Assembly (NCBI GenBank): GCA_029253585.1
Contig: JAQWZF010000001.1
Coordinates: 1-64,000 of the forward strand
DNA from: Gammaproteobacteria bacterium
GTDB lineage: Bacteria > Pseudomonadota > Gammaproteobacteria > Pseudomonadales > Pseudohongiellaceae
Length of the DNA: 64,000 nt
Direction: 5' to 3'
The notes beneath the pieces were generated by a model, which saw only the letters and a list, made by a program, of their open reading frames with translations, made no database searches and had not been told where the DNA came from. The first letter of the stretch is position 1. The number at the start of each line of letters is the position of its first letter. Both the position numbers and the translations under genes were made by a program. Positions 58,760 through 64,000 of this stretch are shown here, piece by piece.

Positions 58760-59365
58760 TTGAATCAGGGCGCCAAACAACGAATCGTCGGTACTGTCGT
58801 GCTACTCGCCCTAGCCTTGATTTTCTTGCCTATTATTTTTGATGGCCAGGGCAGCTATGAAGCTCCCGTCACAAGCCGCATTCCAGACATCCCCATTATT
58901 TCTATCTTGCCGGAGCCAGTACAATCGCGTCCTGTGATCGTGAATGATACGCAGCCCATTGAGCCGGCGATCGCGGCTACGGTGAATCTTGTCGAAGAGG
59001 TGGTGTCGGAGATCGAAGAGGCTGCTGTGATTGAAGAGGCGGCCGCAGAGGTCGAAATCACCGAATCCCAAGCGATTTTTAGTCGCGAAGTCCCCGCGCT
59101 CAGTGATGCGGGCCTGCCTCAGGGCTGGAGTGTCCGATTGGGCTCTTTTTCCGACGCAGAAAATGCGAGCAATCTATTAGTACGCCTGCAGGAAGCTGGC
59201 TACAAGGCTTATACTCGAGATATCAGCAGTGACCAGGGTTCTCTGACCGGTGTCTTCGTCGGGCCGTGGCTCGATAGAGGTCAGGTGAATGAGTATCAGC
59301 GTAAGTTGCAAGAGGAGTTTAGTTTGGCCGGTCTGGTAGTTCGCTACGAACTCGAGCGGTTATAG
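58760..59365 (+). CDS. dedD: DedD-like SPOR domain protein
   Basis: Cell-division-associated membrane protein: a short cytoplasmic N-terminus, one span (RIVGTVVLLALALIFLPIIF), a Pro/Glu-rich linker and a C-terminal SPOR domain (about residues 120-201: QGWSVRLGSFSDAENASNLLVRLQEAGYKAYTR, VFVGPWLDRGQVNEYQRKL) that binds denuded septal peptidoglycan. The start is TTG at 58760, because the membrane span begins eight residues in. Confidence 0.88.
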   Translation: MNQGAKQRIVGTVVLLALALIFLPIIFDGQGSYEAPVTSRIPDIPIISILPEPVQSRPVIVNDTQPIEPAIAATVNLVEEVVSEIEEAAVIEEAAAEVEITESQAIFSREVPALSDAGLPQGWSVRLGSFSDAENASNLLVRLQEAGYKAYTRDISSDQGSLTGVFVGPWLDRGQVNEYQRKLQEEFSLAGLVVRYELERL

Positions 59366-59382
59366 CCAGCACTGGTTAGCAA

Positions 59383-59874
59383 ATGGCATTTAATCAAGTC
59401 GACATAGTCATTCTTATAATTATGGTGCTCTCGTCGGCATCCGGTCTGTGGCGTGGCTTGATAAAGGAAGTGCTCTCGTTGTTAACCTGGATTGTCGCCT
59501 TGCTGGGATCCAGGGTCTACAGTGAGCCCCTGGCTGGCATGATGACAGGGATGATAGAGAACGACGGCATTCGCTATGTAACGGCCTTTGCTGTTCTCTT
59601 TGTGATTGTGATGATGCTGGGGACGTTTCTAACCTTCCTCATGTCGAAGTTGCTGACGATCACCGGCTTGAAGTTAGCCGACCGTCTTCTTGGCGCCGCC
59701 TTCGGCGTAGCCAGAGGTGTGATAATCGTGTTGGTAATACTTTTTATCGCCAGTATGTTCGTTTCGGAAACACACTTGTGGCAGGACTCACAGTTTATTC
59801 CTTATGGAATGACTATGATCGAGAAGTCGCAGGTTTTTATCGGGGATATGAATAGCGTCGAGCCGACGCCCTAA
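59383..59874 (+). CDS. cvpA: CvpA family membrane protein
   Basis: A 163-residue inner-membrane protein with four hydrophobic spans and the family's NQVDIVILIIMVLSSASGLWRGLIKEVLSLLTWIVA start, plus RLLGAAFGVARGVIIVLVILF. In enterics it is linked to purF and needed for colicin V production and membrane stress; the molecular role is unclear. Confidence 0.92.
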   Translation: MAFNQVDIVILIIMVLSSASGLWRGLIKEVLSLLTWIVALLGSRVYSEPLAGMMTGMIENDGIRYVTAFAVLFVIVMMLGTFLTFLMSKLLTITGLKLADRLLGAAFGVARGVIIVLVILFIASMFVSETHLWQDSQFIPYGMTMIEKSQVFIGDMNSVEPTP

Positions 59875-59898
59875 ATACGGTTAATCGCGGAGCGTACT

Positions 59899-61401
59899 AT
59901 GTGTGGATTGGTAGGTGTGGTTGCAAGTAAGGACGTCGGTGTCTGTCTTTATGACACATTAACCGTACTGCAGCACCGGGGTCAGGATGCGGCGGGTATA
60001 ATGACCAGTGACAACGGCAAGTTGAATCTGCGCAAGGATAACGGTCTGGTGAAAGATGTCTTTCGCACTCGTCATATGCGCAGACTTACCGGCAATATGG
60101 GAATAGGCCACGTGCGCTATCCCACCGCCGGTAGCTCTAGCCCCGCACTCGCTCAACCCTTCTATGTTAATTCGCCTTATGGCCTGTGCCTGGCGCACAA
60201 TGGCAACCTTACTAACAGCAAAGAGCTTAGTCGCGATTTATTCAAAGAAGACCTCCGTCATATCAACACCGACTCAGACTCTGAGGTCTTGTTAAATGTA
60301 TTCGCTCACGAATTGCAGCGTCGCAACAAGATGAAGCCTCTGCCTGTAGATGTATTTGCCGCTGTTGCCGGTGTGCATAATCGTTGTCGTGGGGGGTTCG
60401 CCGCCGTTGTCATGCTGTCTGGATACGGCATCGTAGGTTTCAGGGATAGAAATGGCATACGCCCGTTGGTGTTTGGCAGCAGGGTGACGAAGAGGGGCAA
60501 GAAGGAGTACATGATTGCCTCAGAGAGTGTAGCTCTGGATTCTCAAGGTTTCACGATAGAGCGGGATGTTTCGCCTGGCGAGGCGGTCTACATAGATATT
60601 GACGGGCAATTGCATACCGAGGTTTGTACAGAACCTGGCGTACATACACCCTGCATTTTCGAGCATGTTTATTTTGCGCGGCCCGATTCATTGATGGATG
60701 GCATTTCGGTCTATAAGGCTCGCCTGCGAATGGGGGAGCGTCTCGCTGACAAGATCGAGCGAGTGCGTCCAGCTCATGATATCGATGTAATTATTCCTAT
60801 ACCCGACACGAGCCGCACGGCGGCCCTAGAACTGGCAAATCGATTAGGGTTGAAATTTCGCGAAGGCTTTGTGAAGAATCGTTATATAGGTCGTACTTTT
60901 ATCATGCCGGGTCAGAGCCAGCGCAAGAAGAGTGTACGGCAGAAGCTAAACGCGATCGATCTGGAGTTCAAGGGCAAGAATGTCTTGCTGGTCGATGATT
61001 CAATCGTTCGTGGGACTACCTGTAAGCAGATCATTCAGATGGCGCGTGATGCAGGCGCGGCCAAGGTCTATTTTGCCTCAGCTGCACCTGCGATTCGTTA
61101 TCCGAATGTGTACGGTATTGATATGCCAGCCGCGGCGGAACTCATAGCCTCGGGTAAGACGGAGAAGGAAATCGAGGAAGCCATAGGAGCTGACTGGTTG
61201 ATCTATCAGGATTTGGATGATCTGATCTCAACCGCTGCAGAGGGTAATCCGGAAATCGAAGAGTTCGAGTGCTCAGTATTCAATGGCGAGTACGTAACCG
61301 GCGACGTGGATGAGATCTATCTCAAGCGTCTCGAAAATCTGCGTAACGATGCGGCGAAGGCAAAGAAGGCGAGCAAGAAAGCTGCCGCAACAGCGGAGTA
61401 G
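59899..61401 (+). CDS. purF: Amidophosphoribosyltransferase
   Basis: First committed step of purine synthesis, PRPP plus glutamine to phosphoribosylamine. The 500-residue protein starts MCGLVGVV, so Cys2 becomes the N-terminal nucleophile. The glutaminase half has [26 protein letters not shown] and AHNGNLTN; the transferase half has [19 protein letters not shown] and the PRPP motif [20 protein letters not shown] short basic tail ([14 protein letters not shown]) ends it. Confidence 0.97.
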   Translation: MCGLVGVVASKDVGVCLYDTLTVLQHRGQDAAGIMTSDNGKLNLRKDNGLVKDVFRTRHMRRLTGNMGIGHVRYPTAGSSSPALAQPFYVNSPYGLCLAHNGNLTNSKELSRDLFKEDLRHINTDSDSEVLLNVFAHELQRRNKMKPLPVDVFAAVAGVHNRCRGGFAAVVMLSGYGIVGFRDRNGIRPLVFGSRVTKRGKKEYMIASESVALDSQGFTIERDVSPGEAVYIDIDGQLHTEVCTEPGVHTPCIFEHVYFARPDSLMDGISVYKARLRMGERLADKIERVRPAHDIDVIIPIPDTSRTAALELANRLGLKFREGFVKNRYIGRTFIMPGQSQRKKSVRQKLNAIDLEFKGKNVLLVDDSIVRGTTCKQIIQMARDAGAAKVYFASAAPAIRYPNVYGIDMPAAAELIASGKTEKEIEEAIGADWLIYQDLDDLISTAAEGNPEIEEFECSVFNGEYVTGDVDEIYLKRLENLRNDAAKAKKASKKAAATAE

Positions 61402-61748
61402 GATCAGTTTTTTGCCAGTGCAGGCCAAGTCGAAGAAGTAGACAGGTGAGTAGACAATGTTATCCGCTAATGCCGAAAAGAATGTGCCAGATCAGGTCGA
61501 TCTAGTAGACAATGAACTTTCGCAGCAGGTGCAAACTACTGTTGCTGAAGTGGGCAAGGCGCTGCTTAGCAGAAGGCACTATTGCGAGAGTTAAGAGTGT
61601 GTTTTTCAAGATTGAAATCGAAATCACCTGCTCTGGCTGGCCTGCGGCGTATGAGCTAGGTTCAAGGCGCAAGCGCTGCTTGAGTTACGAGGATTACGGG
61701 TAGGGTCGTTGTTCGGGGTTTATCCGAATGCGATCTTCAGGGTTTTGA
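61402..61748. other. Gap behind purF
   Basis: About 350 bp. It contains one short ORF with a ribosome binding site (listed separately) and a second, 61512-61703, in another frame. No RNA gene or strong hairpin was seen; the small TTCGG/CCGAA stem near 61714-61730 lacks a T-tract. In Pseudomonas metZ lies here, but nothing resembles it. Confidence 0.4.
61457..61594 (+). CDS. Short ORF of 45 codons, unrecognised, possibly a truncated gene
   Basis: An ATG with AGGTGAG upstream opens a 45-codon frame (MLSANAEKNVPDQVDLVDNE, ending in RRHYCES). No homologue recognised. The weakly helical N-terminus followed by abrupt termination could be the start of a decayed gene. Confidence 0.25.
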   Translation: MLSANAEKNVPDQVDLVDNELSQQVQTTVAEVGKALLSRRHYCES

Positions 61749-62111
61749 TTAGCCGCCAGCTAGCTTCACGTTCGTAAACTGTTTCTCTAGTTCCTGTTTC
61801 AGTGCTTCGCGATGATCTCCCTGTATTTCGATCACGCCATTCTTCACGGTGCCACCTGAACCACATAGAGCCTTGAGCTTCTTCGCTAGTGCTTTGAGTT
61901 CGGTCTCACTAAGTTCGAACCCTGAAAGTATTGTTACTCCTTTGCCTTTTTTGCCCTTCGACTCTCGACTGATTCGTATTGCGGGGTCGATTATCTGCCT
62001 TGGGTTGCTCTTGTCTTGCACGAGTCGGCAGCGGCATTTTCGTAGTGGTTTATGACAGCCAGGACAGTTTGACGAGGCTTTGCTGCTATAGACAAGGCGA
62101 GAGTTGCTCAT
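61749..62111 (-). CDS. yciH: SUI1/YciH family translation factor-like protein
   Basis: A 120-residue homologue of eukaryotic initiation factor 1; in E. coli YciH tunes start-site fidelity under stress. The SUI1 core is visible in KGKKGKGVTILSGFELSETELKALAKKLKALCGSGGTVKNGVIEIQGDHREALKQEL and VKLAGG. The N-terminus carries a CPGCHKPLRKCRC cluster not found in the E. coli protein, a possible zinc site. It lies 26 bp after batD and is probably co-transcribed with it. Confidence 0.92.
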   Translation of the reverse strand: MSNSRLVYSSKASSNCPGCHKPLRKCRCRLVQDKSNPRQIIDPAIRISRESKGKKGKGVTILSGFELSETELKALAKKLKALCGSGGTVKNGVIEIQGDHREALKQELEKQFTNVKLAGG

Positions 62112-62137
62112 AGGTTCAAGGGCTCTATGCCGCTTTC

Positions 62138-63922
62138 CTAGGTCTTGTAAAGAGGGGGCAGGGCGTATTGATCTTCTTTATGTTGTTTCTTTTGTACGCT
62201 CTGCTTGGCCTTTCTAAGCACGGAAACAAGCTGTAGCAGGGCATTCGCATCGAATCCGTTCGCTGCAGATTGATCGTTCCTGGTCTGGAACAGGGCTATC
62301 TGAATGGCTTGGACGTGTGGATGAAGCGCCGGTGACTCAGTTTGCTGCAGAATGTCTTCCATACTGAAGACTCGACGGCCGTCGATGTAGTGATCGCACC
62401 ACTTGACTAGTGTTTGTCGAATCGAGTTCAGGTCGCGGCTAGCAGAGGCTTTTGTGAACTGCTTATAGGCCACACTCTCGTTGTTGTCCGGGCTGTATTT
62501 CGCCGCGATATTCGACTTCACCTGCTGTATGTATTCGTCTATCTCGCGCTTGTTACCAACAATGACTAGTCGGTAGATACTAAACAGGGCGATTATGATC
62601 GCAGCGGCTATCGTGTAGTTTAACCATGCCGCTTCGACTTCGATAAATTCCGCTTCGGCCTGCTCGTCGATCATGTCCTGATCGACTACCGGTAGCTGCG
62701 CCAATAGCTCTTCGAGGTTCTCGGTGCTGGCAACCGTCTGCTCTGCGGGTACTTCGCCGTTAACATTGGCGATAGTTATCCTGGTGGCCGGTATAACCGT
62801 CGCCTCTAGCTGGTCGGTCTCTACGTTCCACCAGGGGATGGAGATCTCTGGGACCAAAACGTTACCGCTATCAATAGGAACCATCGATGTAGTCTCTATA
62901 CGTGTGCCTACGATAGCGCCATCTACGAAGGTGCGCTCGATTTCAGGCGGGTCAGGATAGAGATTTAAGCCTTCAATTTCGGTCCCGCTAAAGGGTGGTA
63001 ATACGGCCCCATCCAGGCCGTCTGCTGTCATCGTAACGGTACGCACTACACTGTCGCCGACCTTCAGGCTATTTATGTCTGTGCTCCAGCTTTCCTCCAG
63101 AGTTAGATTGGTCACCGGTAGCCAGAAGTCGGTATTCTGGACAGTGGCGGGACGTTCCTTAATGTCGATGCTTACGCCTTCGATGAACGCGGTGACTCTT
63201 CGTGTGTTTAGGTTTCTGAACACGAAGTTACTGGAGCCGTCTGTCACTTCGCCGCGGAAAAGTATGTCTGGAATTTCTAGTGGCCCACTACGCTGAGGGA
63301 AGATAACGTAACGCTTCTCATAGACGCCGTAACGCACTCCGTCGATAAGTTTCTCGTACTGATTGGGTGAGCCAATTAGTTGAATGACAGAGTCTTCCAT
63401 CTCCAGTTCGGTAAACTGTGGATTACGGATGCCATTGATCGTGTAGTAGAGGCGAACAGTAAATAACAATTGCTCTTGCACGTAGACCGACTCTTTGTTG
63501 GTCTCTATTTCCAGAAATAGTTCTTCGCTAGATTGGTTGGAGCGCGGGCCTTCATTGGTTACGGTTATCTCTATAGGCGCGGTAGTCTGTCCGTTAATAT
63601 CGAGTTCCGGAATAGTGAGGCTGCCTTCTTCGAGCGGGAATAGTGTGACGATATAGTCGGTCCAGGCCTCCACGGCGCCATTGACACTTCTAATTTGGCT
63701 GGATGTCCTCGTGCCCAGTACGTCGAATTGCGTGGTAAGAGGAGTCAGATCTAACTGCATGCCCTGTTGCTGGTCGTAGATGCGGATAGTGAGAGTGGCA
63801 GTTTCGCCACGCGCGATTTCATTGCGGTCGAGAGAGATTTCTACTTCCTGTGCGCTAGCGACGGGGGCTAGCGCTAAACCCGCATAGAATAAAATGAATG
63901 CCAGTATTGATCTAATTCTCAC
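62138..63922 (-). CDS. batD: BatD-like oxygen-tolerance protein
   Basis: A 594-residue envelope protein of the Bat (aerotolerance) cluster. Signal peptide ILAFILFYAGLALAPVASA-QEV, then beta-sandwich repeats (VEISLDRNEIARGETATLTIRI; the ELFLEIETNKESVYVQEQLLFTVRLYY segment is diagnostic), a membrane span near residue 435 (WLNYTIAAAIIIALFSIYRLVIV), and a cytoplasmic tail. The start is GTG, overlapping the stop of the preceding gene. The function of the Bat proteins with MoxR ATPases is not settled. Confidence 0.88.
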   Translation of the reverse strand: MRIRSILAFILFYAGLALAPVASAQEVEISLDRNEIARGETATLTIRIYDQQQGMQLDLTPLTTQFDVLGTRTSSQIRSVNGAVEAWTDYIVTLFPLEEGSLTIPELDINGQTTAPIEITVTNEGPRSNQSSEELFLEIETNKESVYVQEQLLFTVRLYYTINGIRNPQFTELEMEDSVIQLIGSPNQYEKLIDGVRYGVYEKRYVIFPQRSGPLEIPDILFRGEVTDGSSNFVFRNLNTRRVTAFIEGVSIDIKERPATVQNTDFWLPVTNLTLEESWSTDINSLKVGDSVVRTVTMTADGLDGAVLPPFSGTEIEGLNLYPDPPEIERTFVDGAIVGTRIETTSMVPIDSGNVLVPEISIPWWNVETDQLEATVIPATRITIANVNGEVPAEQTVASTENLEELLAQLPVVDQDMIDEQAEAEFIEVEAAWLNYTIAAAIIIALFSIYRLVIVGNKREIDEYIQQVKSNIAAKYSPDNNESVAYKQFTKASASRDLNSIRQTLVKWCDHYIDGRRVFSMEDILQQTESPALHPHVQAIQIALFQTRNDQSAANGFDANALLQLVSVLRKAKQSVQKKQHKEDQYALPPLYKT

Positions 63923-64000
63923 CAGATCTGTCCTCCATTTTGTAGGCTATTCGCGGTGCCGTTCAACTGTCGTTGTCGGTATTGGTAGCGAAACTTGCGC
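63919..64000 (-). CDS. 3' end of an upstream Bat gene (partial)
   Basis: The minus-strand frame RKFRYQYRQRQ to NGGQIW and TGA runs off the right edge, and its stop overlaps the batD GTG. In Bat clusters the gene before batD encodes a von Willebrand A plus TPR protein whose C-terminus often has an LLRRKF-Y-type segment, so this is probably its tail. Confidence 0.6.
   Translation of the reverse strand, partial: RKFRYQYRQRQLNGTANSLQNGGQIW

Noticed and set aside
61457-61703. Remnant of a cinA or metZ gene behind purF
   Set aside because: Faint similarity of a few residues only; the continuation does not fit either family.

Overview
The window reads as chromosomal DNA of a gammaproteobacterium from the Pseudomonadales/Cellvibrionales side of the class. 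The evidence is gene order: an mfd, long GAPDH-like and methylthioinosine phosphorylase block, a nuo operon with fused nuoCD, a gpsA-DUF4389-sixA block, and a leuCD-asd-fimV-truA-trpF-accD-folC-dedD-cvpA-purF block all recall Pseudomonas. A genus cannot be named from this sequence. Several certain genes (acnB, lpxH, trpF, the DedD-like gene) start with TTG.

Layout. 1-8379: a perfect 100-bp palindrome, then acnB(-), a DUF1289 gene, lpxH(-), ppiB(-), glnS and cysS. 8526-9281: tRNA-Pro(TGG), tRNA-His(GTG) and tRNA-Arg(TCT). 9282-13664: an accessory stretch behind tRNA-Arg holding a partial copy of the tRNA 3' end, a secreted cupin-like gene, a broken YcaQ-like gene, an FkbM methyltransferase, a DUF1643 gene and a strongly folded 120-bp element. 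13665-18975: methylthioinosine phosphorylase, csiV-like and mfd.

19214-40253 is a redox block: long GAPDH-like protein, ApbE flavin transferase, NqrM, soluble transhydrogenase, a broken CBS-domain gene, a 600-bp gap with nested hairpins, the complete nuoA-N operon for complex I, and directly behind nuoN an RnfG/NqrC-like FMN-binding membrane protein. The nqrABCDEF genes that ApbE and NqrM normally serve are not in the window.

40381-43573: gpsA, a DUF4389 protein with a lysine/alanine-rich tail, sixA and an OmpA-like lipoprotein-type gene. 43579-46351: folE(-), prmB, aroC. 46462-61401: leuC, leuD, asd, fimV, truA, trpF, trpB, trpA, accD, folC, dedD-like, cvpA, purF; leuB is absent from its usual place. 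The window ends with a YciH/SUI1 gene, batD and the tail of an upstream Bat gene, all on the minus strand.

The best leads for something undescribed are the RnfG-like protein attached to complex I, the structured leader in front of nuoA, and the three-way-junction element at 13427-13546. No CRISPR array, phage, insertion sequence or recognisable defence system was seen.
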